Shown here piece by piece: positions 9,756-20,800 of a stretch of 64,000 nt of DNA. The stretch comes from Agelas oroides. Taxonomy: Eukaryota > Porifera > Demospongiae > Agelasida > Agelasidae. The notes beneath the pieces are model-generated. The model ran no database searches. It was given only the letters and a program-made list of their open reading frames with translations, and had not been told where the DNA came from. Both the position numbers and the translations under genes were made by a program. The stretch lies in assembly GCA_949130485.1 (NCBI GenBank), contig OX422195.1, positions 4,176,066 through 4,240,065 on the forward strand, in the 5' to 3' direction. Numbering within the stretch: the first letter of the stretch is position 1; the number at the start of each line of letters is the position of its first letter.

Positions 9756-12700
9756 TTATTTACTGTCATTAGTTATTAACTTTTTTCGTAAACCTTTCGA
9801 CTTTTGAAGCGACTTGGCACTGGCAGCCTTGAATTTTTCAACCCAAGCACTAGCATAGGAGAATCCACGCATTGTGACCCACATTTTCACAACCTGTTGC
9901 AGTAGTGCTTCAGCCTCCTTTTCCTCCCAGTCACATGCCACAATAGACCAATGGAATTGAACATCGTCATTCTTCAGAATGTGCTCTGTGACTTCATGCA
10001 CAAAGTTTGGAGGCTTTTGGGATTGTAAGTGTTTCCGGAGTTCCAGCTCCATTGCAACCATCACTTGAAAAGTACTTTCATTGATGTGCTTTAGACTGCC
10101 TCTATCAATTAAATTCAGCCACTCCTCTGCTGTTCCTCCTTCCTCGTCACCGTCATCCAGTAGATCTAACAGGCACAACTGCAGCTCGTCTTTGAGTGGA
10201 TGTGCAGACTTCTTCAGCTTCTTTGATAAAGCTCTTGGGATATAGCCTGCCGCATATCTTAGGGCATTCAGCTCTTGCGTTGTGATTGAAGGCTGCTGTT
10301 CTGCACCTGCACTCTGGCTTACTGGGCACTTCTCCTTCACAAGCTTCTCCAAGACTGCATTTCCAATACTTTGATAAAAAATAGGGTGGCCTTCCACTCC
10401 TAAACTTTGCTTGAGAAAGCACTGCCACCTGGAAATATATGCAGCTGAACAACGGAGCTGATGATAGGAACTCCATAGAGTGCACGAGGTGTGAAAACTG
10501 GAGTCATGCTAGCTGTTGTGGTGTTTCTATTGATGAGTATGAGAAGATTAGTGTGAATGAGAATGAGCTGTGGTATTGTCCTGGATGTCTAGCTTGTGAA
10601 TTACCGTTTGTTGATGCCAGTCTTACGAGTATCAGTAGTGGAGATGGGCTGGTCAATGCTGAGGGTGGTGATGACTTACAACAGTTGCCAAAGTTGTTTG
10701 AGAGCAGTGGGAATGTGCTATTTTGTCACTTGAACATTAGGAGTCTTGTTTCTAAGTTTGATGAGTTGCAGGTCCTCATAGAGGGTTGTAAGGGCCTTGT
10801 GTTGGGTATTAGTGAAACTTGGCTATATGAGGGAGTGTCTGATGCGGAGGTGAAGATACAGGGTTTTCGGATGTATAGAAGAGACAGAGTAACCAGAGGT
10901 GGTGGTGTATTGGTTTATATCACTGAGGACATTGTTAGTAGGAGGAGGCATGACCTGGAAGTTACAGAAATTGAGGCGTTGTGGATAGAAGTAAGGATAA
11001 GGAGGAGGAGGATACTTATCTGTAACAGTTATAGACCACCAAATGCTCAATCAGCATGGATGGAGAGTTTGGGAGTGATGATTGAGAGGGCTGTACTGGA
11101 GAAGATGCCTGTATTTTTGATGGGAGATCTCAACTGTGACATGTTGAATCCTAGCACAAATGCTCTTAGACTGGATAGGGTGATGTCTGAGTATGGGCTA
11201 TTGCAAATGATAAGTTGTCCTACTAGGGTAACTGCCAACTCCGCATCTCTGATTGACTTGTTTTTCACCTCGGATCCTGATTTGGTAAGAGATGTGGGTT
11301 GTGAGGAGTTTGGACTGAGTGATCATGGTATGATATTTGGAGCACTGGACATCAAAGTGGTGAGGCAGAGGGGTTTGATGAGAATGATTAGATGCTTTCG
11401 CATGTGTGATCAAGAAGCATTAATTGGGGACTTGAAATCTGCCCCATGGCAGGTGATGGAATCAATGACTGACATTGGTGATCGATGGGAGTACTGGAAA
11501 CAACTGTTTTGGGAAATTGTTGATTCTCACATCCCATTGAAGAGGACAAGGGTGAGGAGTAAGAGTCTGCCATGGATCACTCATGGAATCAGGGCACTGA
11601 TGAGGGCAAGGAGCTACTTTTCTACAAAGGCAAAAAAGAGCAGGAAGGATGAAGATTGGGAGAAGTACAAGAGTGTGAGAAACTTGGTGACACAGAGAAT
11701 ACGGAAGGCAAAGATTCAGTACTTTGAGGAGCTTAGTGAGGAGTCAAAGGGAAATCCAAAGAAGGCATGGAGAGAGGTGAACAGGCTACTGGGTAGCACT
11801 TGCAAGCATGGTATTAACTCTATAAGAACAGATTCACATTTGCTGACAGAGAGAGAGGATATTGCTGACGAGTTTGGCAGGTATTTCTCATCAATAGTTG
11901 GGGATTCAGATAGTGAGGTCAACTCAGCTGATGTTTGTGCAAGGCTTAGGGGATGTGAGAAAGAGTTTAAATTTGACAGGGTTAAGGAGGATGAGGTCTT
12001 AGCACTGCTGAGAAGTCTTGATCCTAACAAAGCAGTGAGCTCAGATGAAGTAAGCGCTAAGATTCTTCGTGTTGCTGCAGCTGGCATTTCTGGTAGCTTG
12101 ACATCATTGTTCAACTATAGTTTGGAAAGTGGTGAGCTGCCTGGTGAATGGAAGTCGGCACATATTACACCTGTGCCTAAAGGGGGTGATAGCGAGATTG
12201 TAGTGAACTATAGACCGGTTTCTGTATTACCAGTTGTTGCCAAGGTATTTGAGAGGTTGATACACAAACAGCTGTATACTTTCCTTCACCTTAACAACAT
12301 TTTAGAGCCAAATCAATTTGGTTTCAGACCAGGGCACTCTACACAGGATGTGCTAGTAAATATGGTTGATGGATGGAGAAAGGCAATGGATGAGGACAAA
12401 GTGGTGGGGGCTGTTTATTTGGATTTTAGTAAGGCTTTTGACATGGTGGACCACTCATTACTGTTGTTGAAAATGGCAAAATATGGTGTTAGAGGAAAGG
12501 AGCTGAAGTGGTTTACAGATTATTTGTACGAAAGAAGGCAGAGAGTATGTGTTGAGAATGCTAAGTCTGACTGGGCTACCATCAGAAGAGGGGTACCACA
12601 GGGCTCAATTTTGGGGCCACTGCTGTTCATAATCTATGCAAATGATCTCCCTCAAGCTGTGCAACACTGTTTTGTTCAACAGTATGCTGATGATACAACA

Positions 12701-14017
12701 CTCTCCCTTGTGAGTAAGGATGTACGTGGCTTGGAAGATGGTCTTACTAGTGACTTAGAGGGAGTGGCAAAGTGGGTGATTGATAACAAACTCAGGCTCA
12801 ATGAAGAAAAGACCCAGATGTTGCTGCTGAGTAGAAGGCGGAGGTTACAAGAATTGGAGCAGGTGGATGTAAGAATGGGAGGAACGAAAGTTGCAAGAAG
12901 TAAGAAGGTGAAATACTTGGGAGTCTGGATTGATGACGGGCTAACATGGCAGGACCAGGTGGAGGCAGTGAGGAGGAAGTGCTTTGCAGGGCTTGCAAAG
13001 TTGAAGCGATTGAGAAATGTCCTTCCAAGTTCGACAAAGAAGAGAATATTTTGTGCACTCGTGCAGCCGCACCTAGACTACTGCTCTGTTGTTTGGCAGG
13101 AGTGCTCATTAGCGTTGCAACTCAGACTTGACAGGATTCAAAATTATGGCATGAGACTCATCCTGTCACAGCCTCCCAGAACTCCGAGTGAAGGTCTTAG
13201 GAAAAGACTGAACTGGATGCCTCTAAGCACTAGAAGAGAGATGTTCCGCATGGTATTGGTGCACAGGTGTTTAAGAAAGCAGGCCCCTCAATGTTTGAGT
13301 GATAGATTTAAAACAAATGCGGAGATTGGGAACTTCAAAACACGTGGCAGCAACAACTTGTTTCTGACTTTGGTAAAAACTGAGTTCTTCAGGAGGTCAT
13401 TTACATTTAAAGGAGCATGGGAGTGGAACAAACTGCCAGTTGAACTAAAGGAACTGGGCTCAGTGGACAATTTCAAGAGATGTTTGAAGAAATACCTCCT
13501 GGACAAGTTATAGTTAGAACAATGACTAATTATACAGGATTTATAGTAGATATATATTTTTTATAACTTGTAATATTATTATAGTCTAAATTGTTGTTGT
13601 GTGTACTTGTCATGCAGGACTCCCTGGTGGACCAGCCTTCAGGCTGAAGGGACTTTTCCTGTTAAAAATGAAAATTTAACTAACTAACTAACTCTCTCGA
13701 TCTTGTAGATGTTACATCACGTGGAACACAAGCTTTTACAGAAGAAAGGAGCAAGGATGAAAACTCTTCAGCTGAGGGGCGGTTTTCAGGACGTTTCAGC
13801 CATTCACCAAGTTTTTCTGCGGCATGCAGAACGTTTGCGGCAATTGGTGACTGAGTGTGAAAGGCATCATCACCTATCACAGCCTGCACACCGGCTGCGA
13901 GGTAGCTGGAAGCTAAAAATAGTACAGCAGCGCTATAAACACACTAAAACTAATACCAACACTAAATGATAAAAGATAAACGCTCATACCTTGAACAGAC
14001 TGGTCAAGAAGAGCCAT
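9756..14017 (-). CDS. Transposon-borne accessory protein of unknown function, three exons
   Basis: Three minus-strand exons join in phase: 13990-14017 (ATG in RKVMALLDQSVQ), 13716-13894 and 9756-10421, giving 873 nt and 290 residues. Exon 1 stays open upstream to an acceptor-like TTGTAG at 14075, so the start is uncertain. The last acceptor could also be TTTCCAG at about 10430, but GGCAG|TGC keeps phase. The central block ELNALRYAAGYIPRALSKKL recalls an (N)ALRYVAGYV-type motif that I associate with proteins of animal DNA transposons; no catalytic motif is visible. The C-terminus is basic (KSLQKSKGLRKKL). The second intron is interrupted by the 10.44-13.69 kb LINE. The coding exons are open despite the damaged transposase opposite. 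A role in transposition or regulation is only a guess. Confidence 0.6.
10439..13513 (+). CDS. LINE ORF2-like protein: PHD-like finger, endonuclease, reverse transcriptase
   Basis: An uninterrupted 1024-codon frame. Residues about 15-50 hold half a PHD-like finger (CTRCENWSHASC ... WYCPGC). The apurinic-type endonuclease follows (HLNIRSLVSKFDEL, ISETWL, YRPPN, MGDLNCD, SLIDLFFTS, LSDHGMIFG). The reverse transcriptase shows YRPVSVLPVVAKVFERLI, GFRPGHST, YLDFSKAFD, GVPQGSILGPLLF and the catalytic QYADD, then KYLGVWID. The domain order and motifs fit the CR1/L2/Jockey group. The intact frame implies recent insertion or purifying selection. The ATG at 10439 may lie in flanking rather than LINE sequence. 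Confidence 0.92.
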   Translation: MQLNNGADDRNSIECTRCENWSHASCCGVSIDEYEKISVNENELWYCPGCLACELPFVDASLTSISSGDGLVNAEGGDDLQQLPKLFESSGNVLFCHLNIRSLVSKFDELQVLIEGCKGLVLGISETWLYEGVSDAEVKIQGFRMYRRDRVTRGGGVLVYITEDIVSRRRHDLEVTEIEALWIEVRIRRRRILICNSYRPPNAQSAWMESLGVMIERAVLEKMPVFLMGDLNCDMLNPSTNALRLDRVMSEYGLLQMISCPTRVTANSASLIDLFFTSDPDLVRDVGCEEFGLSDHGMIFGALDIKVVRQRGLMRMIRCFRMCDQEALIGDLKSAPWQVMESMTDIGDRWEYWKQLFWEIVDSHIPLKRTRVRSKSLPWITHGIRALMRARSYFSTKAKKSRKDEDWEKYKSVRNLVTQRIRKAKIQYFEELSEESKGNPKKAWREVNRLLGSTCKHGINSIRTDSHLLTEREDIADEFGRYFSSIVGDSDSEVNSADVCARLRGCEKEFKFDRVKEDEVLALLRSLDPNKAVSSDEVSAKILRVAAAGISGSLTSLFNYSLESGELPGEWKSAHITPVPKGGDSEIVVNYRPVSVLPVVAKVFERLIHKQLYTFLHLNNILEPNQFGFRPGHSTQDVLVNMVDGWRKAMDEDKVVGAVYLDFSKAFDMVDHSLLLLKMAKYGVRGKELKWFTDYLYERRQRVCVENAKSDWATIRRGVPQGSILGPLLFIIYANDLPQAVQHCFVQQYADDTTLSLVSKDVRGLEDGLTSDLEGVAKWVIDNKLRLNEEKTQMLLLSRRRRLQELEQVDVRMGGTKVARSKKVKYLGVWIDDGLTWQDQVEAVRRKCFAGLAKLKRLRNVLPSSTKKRIFCALVQPHLDYCSVVWQECSLALQLRLDRIQNYGMRLILSQPPRTPSEGLRKRLNWMPLSTRREMFRMVLVHRCLRKQAPQCLSDRFKTNAEIGNFKTRGSNNLFLTLVKTEFFRRSFTFKGAWEWNKLPVELKELGSVDNFKRCLKKYLLDKL
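10440..13695 (+). mobile_element. CR1/L2-type LINE, 5'-truncated, ending in (TAAC)n
   Basis: A non-LTR retrotransposon inserted in the last intron of the minus-strand transposon gene. The 5' boundary must lie close to 10440, because the host exon's acceptor sits at 10421-10437. The PHD-like finger lacks its first cysteine pair, so the copy is probably 5'-truncated. The 3' end is marked by AATTTAACTAACTAACTAAC, a microsatellite tail typical of CR1/L2-like elements that end without poly(A). No clear target-site duplication was seen. Confidence 0.85.
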
Positions 14018-14157
14018 CACTTTGCGCACACTCCCGTTCGAGCTGACAAATGTACTCCAAATAACGCCAACCGTCTACAATTATTACAAGTTAATCGAAA
14101 TTTCGAAGCGCTTCCGGTGCAACACGGGCTGGACGTGTGAGTATGTGATAATTGGCA

Positions 14158-14192
14158 CTGTTTCCAATCCCGGGTAGGGTATATTATCTATG
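14158..14192 (-). repeat. Right terminal inverted repeat of the transposon
   Basis: Exact reverse complement of 7331-7365. A longer GACA run of ten or more units follows at 14193-14237. Confidence 0.95.
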
Positions 14193-14239
<47 letters not shown>

Positions 14240-14269
14240 GAAGTACTGTAACCCTCGCTGCGCATGCGC

Positions 14270-14635
14270 GCCGAGGGTTAATGACTGTATTTGTTTGTTT
14301 TGCATGAATTGCTGCAGCTGGATTGCTGGACTGGAGCGCTATAGAATGGATGACTGGATTGGTTTGTTTTGCATGGATTGCTAGAATGGATGACTGGATT
14401 GGTTTGTTTTGCATGGATTGCTGCACTGGAGCGCTATAGAATGGATGACTGTATTTGTTTGTTTTGCATGGATTGCTGCACTGGAGCGCTATAGAATGGA
14501 TGACTGTATTTGTTTGTTTTGCATGGATTGCTGCACTGGAGTGCTAGAATGGATGACTGGATTGGTTTGTTTTGCATGGATTGCTGCACTGGAGTGCTAG
14601 AATGGATGACTGGATTGGTTTGTTTTGCATGACTT
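14270..14635. repeat. Tandem ~65-bp repeat with TTTGTTTGTTTTGCATGGAT
   Basis: Five to six imperfect copies of a unit combining TTTGTTTGTTTTGCATGGAT, TGCTGCACTGGAGCGC and AGAATGGATGACTGGATT. It is the same family as 6395-6545 on the other side of the transposon, in the same orientation. Confidence 0.85.
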
Positions 14636-15255
14636 CTACCCAATCAGATGTGCTACATTTACGAGCTGCAGTTCACCATCCCACTGCATGCTAGTGAATG
14701 TACATAGCTAACTGCACAATCCATAAGCCACATGGACTGATGTGTACTATGAGTTCATGGTGTACACACAGTGAGCTCACAGCACCCTCTGGCATGGCTG
14801 TAGCAAGCAACATGTACAAAAGAGCACCAAAAGTACTGACAAAGGCCACTTCACCCCAGTAATCCAGTCCATCAGTCCAGTCCAGCAATCCAGTCCACAA
14901 TCCAGTCCAGTGCACGATTGGACACAACCTTGATGCTGTTTACATTTGAGTTGGGATGTGGTTTTAGACACCAGTTATACCCTGTGTGTAGTATTAATAC
15001 TAGTAAAGTACTAGGCACAAGTTCTAGCGCATAAGCTTGGGCCTTTTCCTTAGCAAGGGGATCTACAACAGGTCCTGAGACTATCAACAGTTTGTCTTAT
15101 ACTCTACTGCACATGTATAGCTGTGTATAACGTGGTTTCATGCATCCATTAATGCATTAAAGGTTGGATCAACACAACTTGTGGGATGTGTTACATTATA
15201 TTGCAAGCTCACCACAAATGGTCTTTTTACCCTCAGCTGCATGCACGGAGGTTGC

Positions 15256-15464
15256 TGTTTTGCACAGGACAAATAGGTCTCTGACTGCTGCACTAGCTAG
15301 CTAGCTGTAGACAATCAACTTGCTGTTTTGCAAATAGGTCTCTGACTGCTGCACTAGCTAGCTAGCTGTAGACAATCAACTTACTCTTTTGCACAGGACA
15401 AATAGGTCTCTGACTGTGAGCGCAGCTGCATTAGCTAGCTAGCTATAGACAATCAACTTGCTGT
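15256..15464. repeat. Threefold ~61-76-bp tandem repeat
   Basis: Three imperfect copies containing AAATAGGTCTCTGACTG, GCTAGCTAGCT and TAGACAATCAACTT. The copies differ by short insertions such as CACAGGACA. Confidence 0.8.
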
Positions 15465-17772
15465 TTTGTACTGTCACTACTGTTATATTGCATGCGCCAC
15501 TGCAAAAAACAATGCCTAAATAATTGCAGTTTTATCAAGCTCACAATGTAGGTCATCAGTGATTAATAGCCTGTAATTTGTTTGTAATTCTTTCCATGTT
15601 CGAGTGAATTTAGTGTAATTGCCATCCTATCTCAGCATACTTGTCATCTATCACTCACCACCCATGCATGCAATTCCATCAAGCTCAAAGAAGAATCCAT
15701 TCTGCTAATTAGCTAATGGCATAGCCAAGTGTGGGCCATGGCATCCAATTTGTCGGTAGGCCCACCCAAAATTCAGGCCTTAAAATGGTCTTTGAATTGC
15801 TATATAATGTACACAGAGACCATGCACAACTGATTTAAGTAAAGCGCAGGTTTGGCAAACAGAGTTTGTAATTTATAGCTTGTACTTGTAAATGTAAAAC
15901 TTGCACCCCAGCACCTCCCACACCGCACCAAAGTTTACATGTTGCACTGTTCTGACTTGTTCAACTAGACAAGTTATAGCCTGGTTCAGAATGTTGTACA
16001 GAACTAACTAGCAATTAGCTAGCAGACAAAACAGAACTAACTAGCAATTAGCTAGCAGACAAGGATCAGAGGGTGATACTAAGTGGAGAGGGTTCTCAGG
16101 AAGAGACAAAGGGAAGAAAGATCAAGGGTGTGGTTCATAGCTGAGGCTGTGCTGTTCAATGCTGCAATGGAGGGAGAGCTGGAACTACATGAACAGTGTG
16201 TGCAGATGAGGTGACTGTGATGCTGTGAAAGTCTGAGGAAAGGAGGGTGTGATCAAGGGATGATGTGTAAAATGTGCATGATTCAGGGAAAAGCATGATG
16301 AACACATTTGTTCTTACCTCCCTCTCCTCTCCTATCCCTTCCATTGATGAGTGAGAAAGAAGTCATCTGTGTGCACAACACAGTCTGGACAGTCTATACA
16401 TGTATGCATCGAAATAATTACTACACTACTCCTGGACAAGGGCAATTAGTCGGTGAGGTATCATAAATATAGTTATTGCGAATTGTCGTTTGTAGACACC
16501 CTTGGGACCTTGCAAAATATGTCCTCATCCGTAATCATTATTGGTTCCTTTAGCAGCAGAACCACATTGTCTGAGTGTATCGTGAACTGGTTTAGTGATT
16601 GATAACTATATTGTACCAAAGGTGATTGAAACAGGAGTTGTGCCATTATATCATGGAAGATCAACAGTATTTCATATGAAATGTTCAGTTGCAGGTAGCC
16701 CAGCTCAACATAAAACCGAGACCTGGTTACAGTTGTAAGATTATAGCTGGGACTAGTTTCCTCTTGCCTTGTTTTATGCATACTGATCTTTTGGACAAGA
16801 CCAGTCACCAGACTGCATTCTGTGCATGAGATAGCAATCCCCATCTCACAGTCACCCCAGTGTAACTGATGAAGCCAGAAGCTGGTCATAGCTGAAACAT
16901 GTCCTGTGCAGTGTGTGAGTTTGCATAACATCTAGGCCTATCATATATGGTTCATTCATTGTGCCCTATGATTGTGCCCTATGATGTTGGTTAGTAATTT
17001 AATAGGTGTCATGACTGTATCACAACAAGTGATAGCTACTTGTGGTGATTTCAGGTCAAGAGTTACAGATATAGCTTGCTGAGGTAATGTCACTATGTGG
17101 ATCAGTGCTCACCCAAGGCAAAGCAGTAGGTGTGTATCACAAAGTATGGTAGTACTCACAAGGAGAAATGGCCGCCACATTACTGATTTAGAGAATCTTT
17201 GCCTACGTACCTATCTTGTTCCTTGCTTACAATGTGGTATGTTCATCAGCAACTGTGCCAAAATCTGCATGCTTCACTTCTCAAAATATTCTTAGAGCTA
17301 CCACCTGGATACACTCATTTTTGATTATGAGTTCAAGAATGCATGGATTTTCTTATGTGTTCTTGTGAGTGTTCACTACGACTGCTAAAAGGGAAGGAAA
17401 GTGTACCATGATTGGTCTTCAAGGTTGCATTCAGCTGGTAGCTACCAGTCCTGTCAGCCAGAAGAGAATGGAGAATTAGGTAGGCAATGCCGGCACTGCC
17501 TCAATGCTGTGCTGCCTACAGTAATCAAGACCGAGCCTCAGAAACTCAAAGCTGTCCTCAGGCATCCTCTTAAGAACACATTTCAGATGTTTTGCTTCCC
17601 AGTACACAAGGTAAGGAAATAGATAGTTGGTACTGTTGTCTTGAATGTGTTGTCAGCCACTGTGGTATTTAGACAAATGATATTGTAAGGAGAGACATCG
17701 TGATTGAATAAAGTGCAAAATTTGTATAATATTTGTATAATATAATTATAGCACAAAACGAAAGTGAATATA

Positions 17773-17778
17773 TTTATT
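17773..17778 (-). other. Poly(A) signal AATAAA of the GAS7-type gene
   Basis: AATAAA on the minus strand, 111 nt beyond the stop codon at 17889, in AT-rich sequence. Confidence 0.6.
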
Positions 17779-17888
17779 CGTGTAACTCAACTGTCAAAAC
17801 AAACATACATCAGCTTGAAGATTTATATAGTATCACACAACAGAACAATGCTATAAAATTAGTCCCTTTGTACTTCATTGGCATGTAG

Positions 17889-20800
17889 TTAAATTTCAAC
17901 AACACGATCTACAGGTCTTAACGTTCCTGTTCCTCGTATTTTTATAAAGTATTCCCTGTCGGCTTTCTTGTTGATTCTGTCAATGCCGTCGGTGACTCTT
18001 GACAAGGACTACAGTGTGATACATAGGGAAATGAATGGTTACTATGAAGAGTAAGAACTAACACAACATTGTGATGGAAGAAATTCAGGATTGTTCCAGG
18101 AAACCTTACATGCATGCAATCAACAATGGACATGTAAACAGGATTGTTATACATATACCTCTGCACTGGCTTCGTTCACGGCTACACAGATATCAACGTA
18201 TTTCAAGAAATGGTCCTTAAGGTAGTCAGATCTCTCCTCCTCATATCGCTGGAAATCCTGTGAACAAAAAGAGTTTTTATATGTACCCTTGTATATCATG
18301 TTCATATGAGTTAAGCAAATCAGACTTAAAATTGTCTTAGTTCTGTGTTGCACAAATGGCCATGTTGAGCACAGAAGCTATACATAGTAGGTATCCTTAT
18401 TTGAAGAGCAGATCAGTGGCGTAGCCAGGTCATTGGTATTGGCCGGGCACCTGCTGTACGCTAGCTCTAGGGAATCTAACAACACTAGCGCTCGCGCGCG
18501 CTTTGCGCGAGATCGTGTGACATGAGTGGGACGAACATGGTGCTTTGGCCGGGCACGTGCCCGGCCAGGTCCCCCCTTCGCTACGCCACTGGAGCAGATA
18601 ATGACCTTCTAGCTTCTACTGAATGACACCCCACCTGGCAAGCATTGATCATGTTGTCCATCCACTGGCACTGGGCATGGTTGTAACTTTCCTCCATCTT
18701 CTTCAGATCATCACCTAGAGATAGTTAGCTACCAGTCATAAATGTAGTTGGAGACATAATTTTAACATTCCTAGAATTACAATTTACACTGATGTGTCAT
18801 TCCCAGACTGATAGTGGACAAGCACTGTGAGGGGACATGCACCAAAACATTCAACTGTTTAGTATGCATCTAGTGATGCTGTAGGCTATTACAGAGGCAC
18901 CCGCGGATGGCTACAGTTATGGTAATTCACAGTGGATACCTGTTGCAGAGGCTCTTCTTCGTCCAAGATTAATAGGTTCAAACTCCTTGGAACCCTGGAT
19001 ATGTGTGATACCACAAACATAGTTTCATCATATGCTTGCTTTCCTTTTGTCTATTATACATGTACTGCCTACTTTCACTACAGTTGCTTTGAGCAACTTA
19101 GCAGTAGTCAACACAAAGAAAGAGGAGACTTTCACTGGGTAACTTAGAAGTAGTTATGTACGTAGTATCAACCACTTATGCGGAATACAATCATAGGAAG
19201 TATGCAGAGTTAATCTGATTAGATTACTGTGGTCTACCGTAAACTCTGGTTATTAAGCGCACCTTGCTATCAGGTGCATATTATTTATTAGGCACACGCC
19301 GTCTTCCTGGTACATGGCATCATTTGTGCAAAGTAAATAAAGTACACAATAGCGGCAAGAGATCAAGTGAATCCATGGCATCAAGAGCATGCAGAAAAAA
19401 CTCAATGGTCATCCTGAAGTCAACCAAAGAAGAGCTACACAGGTTTTACCCGCTTCTGGCTAACATGAAGCTCACAAGCCACACTCTTTGCGGCTTACGA
19501 GAGATTTCTAGCCTCCTTTTCTCGGGACCCATGCATGGAGCCCCGCATGAACACACGATGGACCCAAACTACGCTCTCTTTGAGGAGGATGGAATCTTCT
19601 TACTTTATGATCTTGAACAGCACCAGAGAGCTACGTATCATGTCAATACCTGGGCATTGCATTAATTATTATTGAATCCTTTATTTAACGCATATCCTCT
19701 ATTAGGCGCACGTTTGCTTACCAGTTACGCGCTCATAAGTGCATGCGCTTATTAACCAGAGTCTACGGTATGCGGAAATCTGCAAAGTTGCTGGACAAGG
19801 TTCAAAACTGTAGGTTTGAACCTTTTTACTAAATTCTAAGCAGATTTTGTGAGTAACTTATAAATGCTGTTCATCATACCTAAAAACAACTGTAATCTTG
19901 TCATGCCTCAACAAAAAAGGAAGAAGCATTTCTGCTCCAGCTGCACTTTGTAGTAAAGGAAGACAACTACATGCACCGTATGTCAAAAGCGGGAACTACA
20001 TTGCCATTTGACCTAGAATCCACAGGTTACCATACCAACTTCATGACTTTGGAGCACTGGCGGTTCCAGGCCCAGGCAAGCCCAGGCATTGCCCGGGTAA
20101 AATTCTCGTCAATTGTGGTTATCGTTTACGGAATCTTGTAGTGGCTCCGCCGTGCGTATCGCTTGCCCGGGTAACCTCGCAGCTCTGAAACCACTAATGC
20201 TTTGGAGATACGCTCTCTGAGCCATTTCACCATTCAGTTCTCAGTAAAAGTCAGAGTCCAACTCCCTTCTGTTTGAACTTAGCAAAATCACAGTCACTTT
20301 TTCCTCTGAACGTGCCAGGCAGTGTGACACTGGAACACTAGGAAACCTCTCAACTGAATCTAAAAGTTTTGTAATCAGGTTGTCGTGTTGTTAGCTTGTT
20401 TGCTTGCCAGGCACAATGATTTTATTCATGATTATGCCTGTGACCGAGCCTAATTGCAGTTTGTCATTGAATCTAATGACATGTTTCCCTCCCCCCATCA
20501 CACCGTGGTGGAGGGATTCTGTACACCTCCTTGGCAGGTCATGGATACCATTGACGATATGGACATGGAACTATTGGAAGAAAGTTTTTGGTGAGATCAT
20601 TGAGTTCCATGTCCCCTTGAAAAGAGCACCAGTTAGGAAGAAGATATTGTCCTGGATCAGCCAGGAAATAAGACTTCTGATGAGGGCAGGAAATTATCAC
20701 TGCACAAAGGCAAAGAAGACGAAGAAATCCAAGGGTTGGGAGCAGTACAAGAGGTTGAGGAACCTAGTAACTCTGGAGATGAGGAGATCAAAGTTACAGT

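Larger units (their letters stand above)
7331..14192. mobile_element. P/THAP9-like DNA transposon with two convergent genes, invaded by LINEs
   Basis: Perfect inverted repeats of 35 bp bound this 6.86-kb segment (7331-7365 and 14158-14192; both begin CATAGATAATATACCCTACC read inward). The flanking base pair C/G could extend them to 36 bp. Both ends sit inside a GACA microsatellite, so the target duplication cannot be fixed: GACAGAC (7 bp) fits, but the microsatellite allows other lengths. Inside are the N- and C-terminal parts of a transposase on plus and a three-exon gene on minus, converging with a 96-bp gap (9660-9755). A splice donor at 7520 (TTGCACAG|GTAAGC) suggests a 5' untranslated exon just inside the left repeat. 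A CR1/L2-like LINE sits in the minus gene's last intron, and a 403-bp LINE piece sits between the two transposase parts. The P-superfamily assignment rests on the transposase C-terminus and the CA...TG ends. Confidence 0.85.
14194..17888. other. Intergenic region with tandem repeats, no clear gene
   Basis: Between the transposon and the 3' end of the GAS7-type gene there is a GACA microsatellite, a hairpin AACCCTCG...CGAGGGTT near 14247-14280, the 14.3-14.6 kb repeat and the 15.26-15.46 kb repeat. A 31-bp unit ending in AGCTAGCAGACAA is doubled near 16.0 kb. A 152-codon minus frame at 16473-16931 starts with ATG but has no domain and no recognisable splice context; I do not call it. The last 110 bases are the 3' UTR of the GAS7-type gene. 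Confidence 0.5.

Noticed and set aside
16473-16931. 152-codon minus-strand ORF
   Set aside because: ATG start but no domain, no splice context and unremarkable codon content; kept only as a note.
20040-20200. Possible inverted-repeat element (CACTGGCGGTTCCAGG, TTGCCCGGGTAA)
   Set aside because: The inner words are partly complementary, but the borders do not match and no target duplication is visible.
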